From Staphylococcus condimenti (lineage in GTDB: Bacteria; Bacillota; Bacilli; Staphylococcales; Staphylococcaceae), in assembly GCF_001618885.1 (NCBI RefSeq), contig NZ_CP015114.1:1-64000 (forward strand): 64,000 nucleotides of DNA, in the 5' to 3' direction. Both the position numbers and the translations under genes were made by a program. The notes below the pieces were generated by a model. It had not been told where the DNA came from, did no database searches, and saw nothing but the letters and a program-made list of their open reading frames with translations. Positions 10,843 to 20,239 of the stretch are shown piece by piece; the first letter of the stretch is position 1, and each line of letters begins with the position of its first letter.

Positions 10843-11139
10843 TTAGCCATTTAAGTGTTTGTCATTCTTTTTGCGCTCTTGGAAAGTATTTTTAGCATCT
10901 TTAAGCGCACGTTCTAATTCTGGATTGTTACGACGAATTTCTTCGACTGCATCTTTCCAGTACATAATTTCGTCTTTAAGAACGTTGAATTTAGAAGGTT
11001 GTGCATTTTCATTACGTTTGCCTTCTTTTAGATTTGAATAACTATTTTTTAAAGATGTACGCGTATTTTTATCAGCAAGTGTAATTGCACCGCCAACAAC
11101 AGCGCCTAATAGAATTCCTGGTACTAATTTGTTTTTCAT
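10843..11139 (-). CDS. YtxH-domain small membrane-anchored protein
   Basis: A 98-residue protein with a single hydrophobic N-terminal segment of Gly/Ala type (LVPGILLGAVVGGAITLA) and a charged, helical remainder rich in Lys, Glu and Asn. This is the YtxH-like family, general-stress-associated in Bacillus but without a known activity. AGAGGGG precedes ATG 11139, and the start lies seven bases beyond the stop of ptpA, so the two are likely co-transcribed. Confidence 0.8.
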   Translation of the reverse strand: MKNKLVPGILLGAVVGGAITLADKNTRTSLKNSYSNLKEGKRNENAQPSKFNVLKDEIMYWKDAVEEIRRNNPELERALKDAKNTFQERKKNDKHLNG

Positions 11140-11146
11140 AACTCAT

Positions 11147-11611
11147 CTACCCCTCTTTTAAATTTGAATCTTTAAGAATATAATCGATTAGATTATCACA
11201 AGATGATTGTATCATATCGAAGACACCCTCAAAGTTATTAGTGTAATAAGGATCAGGTACATCTTGTTCATCCATATCACTGAAATCCAGCAATTTATAT
11301 AATTGACCTTTCAAATGCGGATTTATCTGTTTAATATTATCCACATTACTTTGATCCATTGCAATAATGTAATCAAAGTCATCAGATAGCTCGAATAACT
11401 CACTAATCATACCGTTAAATGGAATGTTATGCTCACGAAGAATTTTTTGAGTGCCTTCATGAGGTGGTTCACCCAGATTCCATTTACCCGTTCCACGTGA
11501 TGTTACTTCAATACCACTGATATTTCTATCTTTTAATCGCTGTTTCATAATGGCTTCAGCCATAGGAGAACGGCAAATATTGCCTAAGCAGACAAATGCA
11601 ACTGTTACCAT
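11147..11611 (-). CDS. ptpA: Low-molecular-weight protein tyrosine phosphatase PtpA
   Basis: A 154-residue phosphatase of the LMW-PTP family. The P-loop CLGNICRS at residues 8-15 gives the nucleophile Cys8 and Arg14; the general acid Asp is in DVPDPYYTN near residue 120. It removes phosphate from tyrosine residues, and the S. aureus counterpart can be secreted into macrophages. TTGGAGG precedes ATG 11611. It is the first gene of a ptpA-ytxH pair. Confidence 0.93.
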   Translation of the reverse strand: MVTVAFVCLGNICRSPMAEAIMKQRLKDRNISGIEVTSRGTGKWNLGEPPHEGTQKILREHNIPFNGMISELFELSDDFDYIIAMDQSNVDNIKQINPHLKGQLYKLLDFSDMDEQDVPDPYYTNNFEGVFDMIQSSCDNLIDYILKDSNLKEG

Positions 11612-11845
11612 GTTTTACCTCCAAAAGATATTTTGTTGGGTAAATATTAAATACATATGTTAGCTTATACAAGGTATACCTATCGTTCCATAGATTATAT
11701 TTACCCGAACATTTGTGAAATATACCTATATATCACTATCTTATCGGTTTTTGGCTCATATCTAAAGAGAGAATTTCTCTTTTTCGTTAAAAGTTTTCAT
11801 TAAAACCGTACTTTGATAGAATAAAAAAATAAAGAGGTGAAAATT

Positions 11846-12052
11846 ATGGCGTCAAATAATAAAAAAATGATTGAAGAAATACGTGAACAATTGAATGTTG
11901 TAAACGTACAACTAATTGATCCTGATAAATTTGAGGATGCTGATGAAGAAAAAGTGAAAGAAATTCATTCTTTTGTTACATCAAAAGATAATTTTTCTCC
12001 AAGTGAGGTAACAGCAATAGCTTCTGAACTCGGTGAATTACGCCAATCATAA
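11846..12052 (+). CDS. DUF1128 family small protein
   Basis: A 68-residue acidic protein with no membrane segment. The sequence (NKKMIEEIREQLNVVNVQLI, then FVTSKDNFSPSEVTAIASEL) matches what I know of DUF1128 proteins, conserved in Bacillales next to the M29 aminopeptidase. I start at ATG 11846 because AAAGAGG lies upstream; the GTG at 11837 would overlap that ribosome site. Function unknown. The next gene starts 38 bases on with its own ribosome site. Confidence 0.8.
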   Translation: MASNNKKMIEEIREQLNVVNVQLIDPDKFEDADEEKVKEIHSFVTSKDNFSPSEVTAIASELGELRQS

Positions 12053-12090
12053 GAAATAACATCGAATAGACTATAAGGGGGAATTTATGA

Positions 12091-13329
12091 ATGACACAAT
12101 TAGAAGAAAAATTAAAACAGTATGCACAATTAATCGTAGATGTTGGGATGAATGTACAAGAAGGACAACCCGTTTTTATACGTTCATCTGTAGATGCATT
12201 AGAACTTACGCATGATATTGTAGAAGCAGCGTATGAACGTGGAGCTTCTGATGTACGTGTTAAGTATGCTGATGATACACTAACGAAATTAAAGTTCAAA
12301 TATGAAGATGCTGAATTTTTTGCAGAAAAAAGCTTAAAATCATATGACGTTGATGAGCGAATGGATTATGTTGAACGCGGTGCTGCAAATTTAGCGTTAA
12401 TTAGTAGCGACCCAGATTTATTAAGTGGTGTCGATAGTGATAAAAAAGCAGCATTCAGTAATGCATACTCTAAAGGTTTTAAAGGCTATATGGAAGCAAG
12501 TCAAAATAATGATTTCCCTTGGTGTGTTGTTGTATATCCAAATAAACCATGGGCACAACGTGTATATCCGGAATTAAGTGAAGATGAAGCGTATGAAAAG
12601 TTCATTGATGAATTATTGGATATTGTCCGCGTAGATGGCAATAACCCAGTTGAAAATTGGAATAAGCATGTTGAGAACTTAAGTAAGCATGCAAAATATT
12701 TACAAGACAAACATTATTCAGCATTACATTATATTTCTGAAGGAACAGATTTAACGATTGGTCTTCCTGAAAATCATTTATGGCAAGATGCTACTAGCTT
12801 TACGAATGATGGACAAGAATTCATCGCAAACATTCCAACTGAAGAAGTGTTTACAGCTCCAGACAGAAACCGTGTGAATGGTCATGTAACAAACAAACTT
12901 CCTTTAAGTTATAGCGGAAGTTTAATCGATGGTTTCACATTAACTTTTAAAGATGGAAAAGTTGTTGATTTTACTGCTGAAAAAGGGGAAGATGTATTAC
13001 GCAACTTGCTAGAAACAGATGAAGGTTCAAAATATTTAGGTGAAGTTGCTTTAGTACCAGATGATTCACCAATTTCAAATCGAAATCGAGTTTTCTATAA
13101 TACATTGTTAGATGAAAATGCTTCTTGTCATATTGCTTTAGGTGCAGGTTATCCATTTACAATAAAAGATGGGACATCTATGTCTAGAGAAGAGTTAAGT
13201 TCTGAAGGATTAAACGATGCATTTATTCACGAAGACTTTATGATCGGAAGCTCAGACTTAACTATTTATGGAATAACAAAAGATGGCAAAGAAGAAATTA
13301 TATTTAAAGATGGAAATTGGGCATATTAA
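12091..13329 (+). CDS. M29-family metallo-aminopeptidase (AmpS/PepS type)
   Basis: A 412-residue cytosolic exopeptidase of the thermophilic aminopeptidase family, releasing N-terminal residues from peptides using two metal ions. Family metal-site text is visible: [37 protein letters not shown] (Glu pair), [24 protein letters not shown] and [15 protein letters not shown]. The length matches AmpS/PepS proteins. AGGGGG precedes ATG 12091. Confidence 0.92.
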   Translation: MTQLEEKLKQYAQLIVDVGMNVQEGQPVFIRSSVDALELTHDIVEAAYERGASDVRVKYADDTLTKLKFKYEDAEFFAEKSLKSYDVDERMDYVERGAANLALISSDPDLLSGVDSDKKAAFSNAYSKGFKGYMEASQNNDFPWCVVVYPNKPWAQRVYPELSEDEAYEKFIDELLDIVRVDGNNPVENWNKHVENLSKHAKYLQDKHYSALHYISEGTDLTIGLPENHLWQDATSFTNDGQEFIANIPTEEVFTAPDRNRVNGHVTNKLPLSYSGSLIDGFTLTFKDGKVVDFTAEKGEDVLRNLLETDEGSKYLGEVALVPDDSPISNRNRVFYNTLLDENASCHIALGAGYPFTIKDGTSMSREELSSEGLNDAFIHEDFMIGSSDLTIYGITKDGKEEIIFKDGNWAY

Positions 13330-13361
13330 TTAAAAAATAAAATCAAAAAAGGAGACCAATT

Positions 13362-13883
13362 GTGGAAGATAGAGAAAAAAGACCAATGTCAGCTTCATTA
13401 AGTATCAAAGATCGTCAAGTGTATCCGCAAGATACCAATCACCACCATACAATGTTTGGTGGATTGTTGATGGCCAATATTGATGAAATTGCTGCGATTT
13501 GTGCAATGAAACATAGTAGTGCTCCTGTAGTAACAGCTTCAACTGACTCAGTAGACTTTTTATTGCCTATCAGAACAGGTGATGTCATTTCGTATGAAGC
13601 GATGGTATCATATGCAGGTTCTACTTCTATGGAAGTGTGTGTACAAATAATACTTGAAGATATTATGGAAGATAAAAAATATATGGCGGCATTGAGTTTC
13701 CTAACATTTGTTGCATTAGATGATAATGGGAAACCTAAAAAAGTGCCAGGTGTATATCCAGAAAATGAAATTCAAGAATGGTTCCATAAGACGGCGCCTG
13801 CGCGTGTTAAACGAAGAAAAGAAAGAAGACAAGAAAGTAAAGAAACATTAGAATTCTTAACACGTACAAGACATATTCAATAA
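13362..13883 (+). CDS. Acyl-CoA thioesterase (hotdog fold, YkhA-like)
   Basis: A 173-residue single hotdog-domain protein hydrolysing acyl-CoA thioesters. The active-site helix region NHHHTMFGGLLMANIDEIAAICA carries the His, Gly-Gly and Asp typical of YciA/YkhA enzymes; TASTDSVDFLLPIRTGDVI follows. It starts with GTG 13362, supported by AAAGGAG eight bases upstream. The basic C-terminus (KRRKERRQESK) is an extra. It converges on the radical SAM gene; an IS1182-type element now lies between them. Confidence 0.87.
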   Translation: MEDREKRPMSASLSIKDRQVYPQDTNHHHTMFGGLLMANIDEIAAICAMKHSSAPVVTASTDSVDFLLPIRTGDVISYEAMVSYAGSTSMEVCVQIILEDIMEDKKYMAALSFLTFVALDDNGKPKKVPGVYPENEIQEWFHKTAPARVKRRKERRQESKETLEFLTRTRHIQ

Positions 13884-13890
13884 AAAGATA

Positions 13891-13909
13891 AAGGGGCTGG
13901 GACATTAAT
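13891..13909 (+). repeat. Left arm of the outer inverted repeat flanking the IS1182 element
   Basis: AAGGGGCTGGGACATTAAT is complementary to ATTATGTCCCAGCCCCTT at 15708-15725 apart from one extra T. It lies eight bases after the thioesterase stop. Confidence 0.85.
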
Positions 13910-13912
13910 GCT

Positions 13913-15565
13913 CTAGAATCCCGAAAAAAGGACGATTTTCACAATTGAAAACGAAAATCGCCCTTTTTTATATAATTTAAAGAAAAAATCAGCTCGTAGA
14001 GCTGTTAATTTCTTTAAGTTTGTTGCCATACAAGCAATACTAACTTCGGTTTCAACTTTTTCAATGCCCCTTACAGACATTCGAGTGAAACCCAAATTAG
14101 CCTTCAAATTACCGAAAAATGTTTCAACATCAGTTTTTCTTTTGCTGTAAATTGATGATGTTTTCGGATCTGAAAGCTTTTCTCTAGTGAACTGCTTATA
14201 AAATTCCCAAACCATATTTCGACGAATTGTTTTTAATGTATCCGGTTTGGCTTTTGGATTCATACATTCTTGTCTAAGCGGACAATCTATGCAGTCATAA
14301 CATTTATATTCTTTGAATTGTCTCTGATATCCATATTTATCAGTACTGTATCTGTATCCAGAGAAGAATAGAATTTTATTGTTCGGGCATATATACCTGT
14401 CATCTTTTTCGTCGTAATTCCAATTTAATGAATTGAATGGGTTGTTTTTATATTTTCTTTTTTGTTCTTTTAAAAACATGCCGTACGGCATTACAGGAGT
14501 TCTGTTAAATATATCTATAACTATTCCATAATTGCTTTCGCTGCCATACCCTGCATCACATACTATATACTCAGGAATGTCACTATTAACTTCTTGAATC
14601 CTGTTTAAAAAATTTTCTAAAGTTCTTGTATCCGTCGGATTTTGATATACACCTACTGCCAAAGCAAATTGATTATTTGTACCTACTTGAATATTGTATG
14701 CTGGTTTTAATTGACCGTTTCTCATATGATCATCTTTCATTCGCATAAAGGTGGCATCATTATCAGTTTTGGAATAACTATTTCTTGTACCTAAAATCTT
14801 CTTTTGTTCCTCGTACTTTTCTTTTTTCTCTTTACATTCTGTAATTACTTTCTTATGCTTTTTTAATTCAGTGCGTTCTGATCTCAATATTTTTCTTTGT
14901 TCAGTATCATTGCTGGATTCAATATCATCAGTCAGTTCTTCAACCTTCTTATTCAAACAATCTTCGATTGCTTCTAATTCATGAGATTGTATTTCCTTTG
15001 AAGACTCTTCTTTTATATTCGGTATGATTTCCTTTTGTAATAATTCTTCATACGCAGCTTCCGACTTTTCCAAGTTGGCTTTGCTATAGCGTTCAGTATT
15101 CGCTCTCCAAACAAACGTATACTTATTAGCATCAGCTTCGATTTTAGTACCATCTATATAAACGGCTTCTTCATCAATATATTGATTTTCGACTAAAAAA
15201 GTTCTGAAAACTACAAAACAATCTTTTATTAACTTATTTGTTCTGGAGTCAGAACGAAAACGGTTGATTGTTCGATAAGAAGGTTGCTGTTCTTGTGCCA
15301 GCCACATAAACCTAATACTGTCTTTTAATGCAAATTCTATTTTCCGTCCGGAAAATATCGAATTACTATAAGCATACAATATTATTTTAAGCATCATGCG
15401 TGGATTGTGAGAAGGGGCGCCTCTGTGATTTTTATAGCTGTCGAAAGCTGTTTCAGGGATTTTTCCGACGATTTCATTAACTATGCTGGCAGTATCACTT
15501 TCGGAAAACGTAAATTCTGTTGTCAGTGGCAGAGAGATTTGAGACATGTTATAATTTTTATACAT
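13913..15565 (-). CDS. IS1182-family DDE transposase
   Basis: A 550-residue full-length transposase. The N-terminal DUF772 region (SHNPRMMLKIILYAYSNSIFSGRKIEFAL) is followed by the DDE catalytic core: Asp in VYIDGTKIEADANK, Asp in YIVCDAGYGSE, and Glu in KTDVETFFGNLKANLGFTRM. A four-cysteine patch (CYDCIDCPLRQEC) lies between. A basic coiled insertion (about residues 165-255) separates the first two motifs. The last residues are encoded by the left internal hairpin. No frameshift or stop, so the element may still be active. Confidence 0.93.
   Translation of the reverse strand: MYKNYNMSQISLPLTTEFTFSESDTASIVNEIVGKIPETAFDSYKNHRGAPSHNPRMMLKIILYAYSNSIFSGRKIEFALKDSIRFMWLAQEQQPSYRTINRFRSDSRTNKLIKDCFVVFRTFLVENQYIDEEAVYIDGTKIEADANKYTFVWRANTERYSKANLEKSEAAYEELLQKEIIPNIKEESSKEIQSHELEAIEDCLNKKVEELTDDIESSNDTEQRKILRSERTELKKHKKVITECKEKKEKYEEQKKILGTRNSYSKTDNDATFMRMKDDHMRNGQLKPAYNIQVGTNNQFALAVGVYQNPTDTRTLENFLNRIQEVNSDIPEYIVCDAGYGSESNYGIVIDIFNRTPVMPYGMFLKEQKRKYKNNPFNSLNWNYDEKDDRYICPNNKILFFSGYRYSTDKYGYQRQFKEYKCYDCIDCPLRQECMNPKAKPDTLKTIRRNMVWEFYKQFTREKLSDPKTSSIYSKRKTDVETFFGNLKANLGFTRMSVRGIEKVETEVSIACMATNLKKLTALRADFFFKLYKKGRFSFSIVKIVLFSGF
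13923..13970. terminator. Internal hairpin at the left end of the IS1182 element
   Basis: AAAAAAGG-A-CGATTTTC pairs with GAAAATCGCCCTTTTTT (one mismatch). It overlaps the 3' end of the transposase gene and can act as a two-way terminator. Confidence 0.7.
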
Positions 15566-15652
15566 AAAGGTCCTCCTATGATTTGGGTTTGTGGTTATTC
15601 TCTAATTATAAGCGAGGCCTTTATTTTTTTGAAATAATATGTATATTTTATA

Positions 15653-15694
15653 TAAAAAAGCCGGTGAAAACTTTAAAAGTTTTCACCGGCTTTT
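15653..15694. terminator. Internal hairpin upstream of the transposase
   Basis: Perfect stem AAAAGCCGGTGAAAACTT with its complement and a T-run. It lies about 90 bases upstream of the transposase start, where it would block transcription entering from outside. Confidence 0.75.
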
Positions 15695-15707
15695 ATTTGA
15701 GACCGGA

Positions 15708-15727
15708 ATTATGTCCCAGCCCCTTTT
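15708..15727 (-). repeat. Right arm of the outer inverted repeat flanking the IS1182 element
   Basis: ATTATGTCCCAGCCCCTTTT, complementary to the left arm at 13891-13909. It lies five bases beyond the end of the radical SAM gene (15733). Confidence 0.85.
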
Positions 15728-15732
15728 TGAAA

Positions 15733-16881
15733 TTATTGTTGAAAAATTCGATGCATCATTTTTTCATTTTCTCGAAAATCAGTATTTGGATAATACATAT
15801 TTTTAACTAAAACATTCGGACCTAAACAATGATAAGGTTCACAATGACAATTTAAACTTTGTGCTAAATCTGAATTTAACCATTGTTTATAGACATCATT
15901 TAATTTATCTGTTTTGATATTAGAAATAGTTCCATTTTCATCACCAAAGTCCGTAACAATCACATTTCCAGTAAATACATTGACATTTAAACGACTGCGT
16001 CCATCAGGATCATTTCTTAATGAAACATTTTCAGCATTTCTCAATGCATCAAATAGCGCTTTATCATCTTCATCTTGAATACATGGATAGATTGGTAAAG
16101 TACCAAACAGCATCCAAGTATCTTTATCACGTATTTTAAGCAGATGACGGATTGTATCTTTGATTTCTCCTAAGCTTAATACACTTAATTGGCTTGCAAA
16201 ATCTGAAGGGTACATTGGATGTATTTCGTGGCGACTGCATTTCATATCATGTACGACTTCATTATGAATTTTTTCTAAATAAGGACGAGTGCTTTTATTT
16301 AACATTGTTTCAGCAGATACAAACATACCTTGTTCAGATAGAGTTCTTGAGTTTTCTATCATTTGCTCGTAGAGTTTCAATTTTGCTTTTAATGGAGGTT
16401 GTTTTTCCATCGCTCCAAATCCAACCTCAGCAAATTCATCTGTTGTACCCCAGTTATGTGAGATGTGCATTACATCTATGTATTCAGCAATATCAAGATA
16501 ACGATCTTGAGGTAGTGTCAGATTGGAATTCATTTGAGTATAAATACCGCGATTATACGCATATTTTAATAATGGTTTTACAACATTTCGAATAGACTTT
16601 TTGGAAAACATAGGTTCTCCGCCTGTTATAGACAGTGTACGTAAGTTTGGAATCTCATCTAAACGTTTATAAATTAATTCCATAGGTAATGGGGCAGGGT
16701 CTTGAGTTTGAAGTGTATATCCTACAGCACAATGGCTGCAACGCATATTGCATAAATTAGTAGTTGTGAATTCAATATTGCTTAGCTGAAGGTTTCCAAA
16801 TTCTTCAACATCATTATAAGCTTCCCATGGGTCGTTATGAATGGTAATGGGTTGCTTGATGTGAGTGGAATAATCAATCAT
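15733..16881 (-). CDS. Radical SAM protein, YfkAB-like
   Basis: A 382-residue radical SAM enzyme. The cluster motif CNMRCSHC (CxxxCxxC) lies near residues 43-50 in FTTTNLCNMRCSHCAVGYTL, followed by the SAM-binding segment LRTLSITGGEPMF. Near the C-terminus, CHCEPYHCLG gives the CxCxxxxC motif used to name the YfkAB group and may hold a second iron-sulfur cluster. The substrate is unknown. AGAAGGC precedes ATG 16881. It stands alone, converging on the thioesterase. Confidence 0.85.
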   Translation of the reverse strand: MIDYSTHIKQPITIHNDPWEAYNDVEEFGNLQLSNIEFTTTNLCNMRCSHCAVGYTLQTQDPAPLPMELIYKRLDEIPNLRTLSITGGEPMFSKKSIRNVVKPLLKYAYNRGIYTQMNSNLTLPQDRYLDIAEYIDVMHISHNWGTTDEFAEVGFGAMEKQPPLKAKLKLYEQMIENSRTLSEQGMFVSAETMLNKSTRPYLEKIHNEVVHDMKCSRHEIHPMYPSDFASQLSVLSLGEIKDTIRHLLKIRDKDTWMLFGTLPIYPCIQDEDDKALFDALRNAENVSLRNDPDGRSRLNVNVFTGNVIVTDFGDENGTISNIKTDKLNDVYKQWLNSDLAQSLNCHCEPYHCLGPNVLVKNMYYPNTDFRENEKMMHRIFQQ

Positions 16882-17102
16882 CAGTTTGCCTTCTTTCTAT
16901 ATCATTATATTTAAGTATTATACTTTTTGAATGGTAATCTTGAAAAGGGGTAAGTAAGTTTTGAGACTATTAAATTTCTTTCTATACATTGCATATTAAT
17001 TATCGAAAGTTAAATTCAACCAAAACATATTATTAATATTTTAGTTATTTTTGTCAAATTCATGTTAGAATAATGATATATTTTTTAAAGGAGCGTCAAA
17101 GA

Positions 17103-17276
17103 ATGAAAATGAGCGAAAAAGAATTAATTTCACATATCCAAACAAGACTGTCTGAATTTGTAGATGAAATCAATCACGTTGATCCTGATAAAGTCAGTGT
17201 TGAAGACGTCGATGAATGGATTGGGTTACTTGATCAGTTAGAAGAAAAAGTGAAAACTGTTCAACACGAAAAATAA
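17103..17276 (+). CDS. Small acidic protein (SE1561-like), function unknown
   Basis: A 57-residue acidic helical protein (SEKELISHIQTRLSEFVDEI, then DVDEWIGLLDQLEEKVKTV). I start at ATG 17103, which has AAAGGAG at 17087-17093; an upstream ATG at 17073 lacks a ribosome site. It resembles small staphylococcal proteins catalogued as the SE1561 family. No membrane segment or catalytic motif is visible. Confidence 0.65.
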   Translation: MKMSEKELISHIQTRLSEFVDEINHVDPDKVSVEDVDEWIGLLDQLEEKVKTVQHEK

Positions 17277-17400
17277 TTCTGAGTTTAAAGATATGTTTAA
17301 AATTCTCTGATTTGGTCTAAATAATAATATATGTCAATAAATAACATTGATTAATATTCACGCTATCTAATTTAAATATAAATTGAAAGGTGATAATTTT

Positions 17401-17928
17401 ATGACTAAACCAGTAGCAATTATTTTAGCAAATGATTTTGAAGATATTGAATTAACTAGCCCTAAAGAGGCAATTGAAGAAGCAGGTTATAAAACTGTTA
17501 TTATCGGCCATGAAGCAGGTGAAGAAGTTGTAGGTAAACATGGTACGAAAGCTAAAGTTGGTGTAGGTATCGGCTCTGCAGAACCTTCTGAATACTCAGC
17601 TTTACTCATTCCTGGCGGATTTTCACCAGACCACTTGCGCGGCGATGTAGATGGACGTTATGGTACATTCGCAAAAGCGTTTATGAAAGACAACAAACCA
17701 GTCTTTGCAATCTGCCACGGACCGCAAGTATTAATTGATACTGACGATTTAAAAGATCGCACATTAACTGCAGTTTTAAATGTACGTAAAGACTTATCAA
17801 ATGCAGGTGCACATGTAAAAGATGAATCAGTAGTTGTAGATGGAAATCTTGTAACAAGTCGTACACCTGACGATTTAAATGATTTCAATCATGCTATTGT
17901 TGAATCATTAAATAAAGAAAACAAATAA
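17401..17928 (+). CDS. DJ-1/PfpI-family protein (YfkM-like, general stress protein 18)
   Basis: A 175-residue single-domain protein of the DJ-1/PfpI superfamily. The nucleophile-elbow Cys lies in [10 protein letters not shown] near residue 106, with the adjacent His and a Glu near [11 protein letters not shown]. Family members act as glyoxalases/deglycases or chaperones; older protease labels are uncertain. ATG 17401 has GAAAGGTG upstream; the in-frame alternative at 17383 has none. A strong terminator follows. Confidence 0.88.
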   Translation: MTKPVAIILANDFEDIELTSPKEAIEEAGYKTVIIGHEAGEEVVGKHGTKAKVGVGIGSAEPSEYSALLIPGGFSPDHLRGDVDGRYGTFAKAFMKDNKPVFAICHGPQVLIDTDDLKDRTLTAVLNVRKDLSNAGAHVKDESVVVDGNLVTSRTPDDLNDFNHAIVESLNKENK

Positions 17929-17951
17929 ATTGAAACTTATTTAAATGAGTG

Positions 17952-17982
17952 ACGGGCATTTCTTTTGAAATGCTCGTTTTTT
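17952..17982 (+). terminator. Terminator after the PfpI-like gene
   Basis: Stem ACGGGCATTTC with GAAATGCTCGT around TTTT, then a run of T. Confidence 0.85.
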
Positions 17983-18120
17983 TACATATCAAGGCGTAAA
18001 GCAAGATACTTCTTGAGACTGATTTTTACTTAATTTAATGAATTATTATTTTAAGACACGTCATTCTCAATTATAATAAGTTATGAAGTAAAAATTACAA
18101 TTGAGGAGAAAGTGTGTCTG

Positions 18121-18933
18121 ATGAAAAGAAGCGAAAGACTATCTAGAGAGTCAAAAAATGCTAGAACGAACACACAAAATGCACCACACTATAATACGTA
18201 TTATCAACCTGTTGGTGCGCCACCGAAAAAGCAAAAAGGCAAAGGATTATTTTTTAAAATAGTAATAGGTCTTATTATTATTGCCGCTATATTTTTCGGA
18301 GCAATGTATGCATTGTCATCAAAAGCGAATGTTGATGATTTAAAAACAATTAAAGATAAATCAACGTATGTACCTGTATCAGATATGCCTGATTATACAA
18401 AGGGTGCTTTTATATCGATGGAAGACGAGCGTTTTTATGATCATGGCGCATTTGATGTGAAAGGAATATTCAGAGCCTTGTTCACAACAATCAGCGATCA
18501 TAATGTTCAAGGCGGAAGTACAATAAGTCAACAAGTAGTGAAAAATTATTATTATGATAATGAACAAAGTTTTACTCGTAAGGTAAAAGAAATTATGGTA
18601 GCAAGTCGTATGGAACGTGAGTATTCAAAAGATGAAATTTTAAGTTTTTATATCAATAATATATATTACGGTGATAACCAATATACAATTGAAGGTGCTG
18701 CGAACCATTACTTTGGAACAACAACTGTTAAAAACAGTCAGAATATGCCAACCATTACAGTATTGCAGAGTGCTATTTTAGCAAGTAAAATCAATGCGCC
18801 AAGTGTGTATGATGTAAATGATATGTCGCAAAATTATGTGAATCGTGTAAAGATAAATTTAGAAAAAATGAAACAACAAGGATATATTAACGAAGAACAA
18901 TATAAAACAGCGCTTGCACAGTTAGGTGTTTAA
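18121..18933 (+). CDS. mgt: Monofunctional peptidoglycan glycosyltransferase
   Basis: Polymerises lipid II into glycan strands at the outer membrane face; has no transpeptidase domain. A 270-residue GT51 protein with a basic N-tail, one membrane anchor at about residues 42-65 ([22 protein letters not shown]), then family motifs [12 protein letters not shown] (with the catalytic Glu), [12 protein letters not shown], and [31 protein letters not shown] 18121 is preceded by TTGAGGAGA. Equivalent to SgtB/Mgt of S. aureus. Confidence 0.95.
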   Translation: MKRSERLSRESKNARTNTQNAPHYNTYYQPVGAPPKKQKGKGLFFKIVIGLIIIAAIFFGAMYALSSKANVDDLKTIKDKSTYVPVSDMPDYTKGAFISMEDERFYDHGAFDVKGIFRALFTTISDHNVQGGSTISQQVVKNYYYDNEQSFTRKVKEIMVASRMEREYSKDEILSFYINNIYYGDNQYTIEGAANHYFGTTTVKNSQNMPTITVLQSAILASKINAPSVYDVNDMSQNYVNRVKINLEKMKQQGYINEEQYKTALAQLGV

Positions 18934-18944
18934 AAGGCGTATTT

Positions 18945-18988
18945 GAAACACAGGTAAGTCTTAAAAGCTTATCTGTGTTTCTTTTATT
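18945..18988 (+). terminator. Terminator after mgt
   Basis: Stem GAAACACAGGTAAG with CTTATCTGTGTTTC, followed by TTTTATTT. Confidence 0.85.
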
Positions 18989-19112
18989 TGAAAAAGCGCA
19001 TCTATTGGAATCCATCTGCAATTTAAGTAAAGTATAACGCTATAAAACTCAGCAATTTTGTTTTACAATAAGTATCGAATAGAATTTAATGAATTTAAAG
19101 CGAGTTGAAAGT

Positions 19113-19916
19113 ATGCCGAAAGTTACTAAAATTGAAGTTCAAAAAAAGAATAAAGAACGATTTAATTTGTATTTAGATGAAAGTTTTGAAATGGGTATTG
19201 ATATGGATACTTTAGTACACTTCAATCTGAAAAAAGGGGACGTCCTTACTGCAGCGAATATGGAAGAAATTCAAAAATATGAACATTTTCGTTTCGGCTT
19301 GCATCTAGCAATACAATATCTTTCTTATCGAAAACGTACTGAACAAGAAGTGATTCAGCATCTTCAAAAACATGAAATCAGCGAATCAGCTATTGCAGAA
19401 GTGATTAATTATTGCAACAGAGAAGGGTATATCGATCATGATGATTATGCTGAAAGTTTAAAAAATACCATGATTCGTACAACAGATAAAGGTCCTGAAA
19501 TATTCCGTCAAAAACTGATTAAAGCTGGTATCGAGAAACCATTGGTTGAAAACTATACCGCTAAATATGAAGAAGAGCAGCCGCTTGAAGATATAGAAGT
19601 ACTGGCTGATAAATTACTGCATCAGAAAAAAGGACCTAAAAAGAAAAGAATTGATAAAGTTAAGCAATCTTTACTTCAAAAAGGTTATTCTTTTGAAGTA
19701 ATAAATGAAGCGATGCAAAATCTTGATTTTGAACCTGACAGCGAAGAAATTGAATTGCTTTTACAAAGAGAATTAGAAAAGGTTTATCATAAATATGAAC
19801 GCAAATATGAGGGTAGACAATTAGAGATGAAAACTATTGAAGCTTTGCTTCGAAAAGGTTATGAGTATGATACAATTAAAGATAAAATGAGAGAAAGCGG
19901 GATAGGCGATGAGTGA
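19113..19916 (+). CDS. recX: Regulatory protein RecX
   Basis: Modulates RecA filament assembly by capping. The 267-residue protein consists of repeated three-helix units; [23 protein letters not shown] is the usual staphylococcal N-terminus, so I prefer ATG 19113 over the in-frame ATG at 19089, though neither has a strong ribosome site. Helical repeats are visible ([50 protein letters not shown]). It overlaps the next gene by eight bases. Confidence 0.92.
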   Translation: MPKVTKIEVQKKNKERFNLYLDESFEMGIDMDTLVHFNLKKGDVLTAANMEEIQKYEHFRFGLHLAIQYLSYRKRTEQEVIQHLQKHEISESAIAEVINYCNREGYIDHDDYAESLKNTMIRTTDKGPEIFRQKLIKAGIEKPLVENYTAKYEEEQPLEDIEVLADKLLHQKKGPKKKRIDKVKQSLLQKGYSFEVINEAMQNLDFEPDSEEIELLLQRELEKVYHKYERKYEGRQLEMKTIEALLRKGYEYDTIKDKMRESGIGDE

Positions 19917-20223
19917 AAAAAGTTTAAGCAAAATGACTAAAAATGAAATTTTGGATGAAATTCAAAAATATAAAGAAAAAATGCGAAAAGCAGAAATGAA
20001 TGGTATCTTAAATGAATATGATGTTTATCGTACTAAAGTTATTATTGCTGAAAGTTACCTTGTAGATCAAAGTAAAATCGAATTTGGAAAAATATATGAA
20101 TTAAACGATGGTACCAAGCGATATATGCGAGTTGATCGTATGAAGGGTATTTTTGCGTGGGGAAAAATATTACATAGCAGTCAAAAGGAAGAAGGCCTCC
20201 CAGTCGCATTATTAAAACTATAG
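19909..20223 (+). CDS. YfhH family protein (DUF1811)
   Basis: A 104-residue soluble protein that follows recX in Bacillales. An N-terminal helical part ([32 protein letters not shown]) is joined to a small beta domain ([29 protein letters not shown]). It overlaps recX by eight bases, implying coupled expression. Function unknown. Confidence 0.85.
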   Translation: MSEKSLSKMTKNEILDEIQKYKEKMRKAEMNGILNEYDVYRTKVIIAESYLVDQSKIEFGKIYELNDGTKRYMRVDRMKGIFAWGKILHSSQKEEGLPVALLKL

Positions 20224-20239
20224 AAGGATGTAAGCAGAT

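Larger units (their letters stand above)
13891..15727 (-). mobile_element. IS1182-family insertion sequence (outer limits approximate)
   Basis: A single intact transposase gene on the minus strand flanked inside by two hairpins (13923-13970 and 15653-15694). Outside these is an inverted pair, AAGGGGCTGGGACAT (13891-13905) and ATGTCCCAGCCCCTT (15711-15725). The outer pair could be the terminal repeats of the element or the two arms of a host terminator that the element split. I give the span including them. No flanking direct repeat is obvious, so the exact ends are unsure. Confidence 0.7.
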
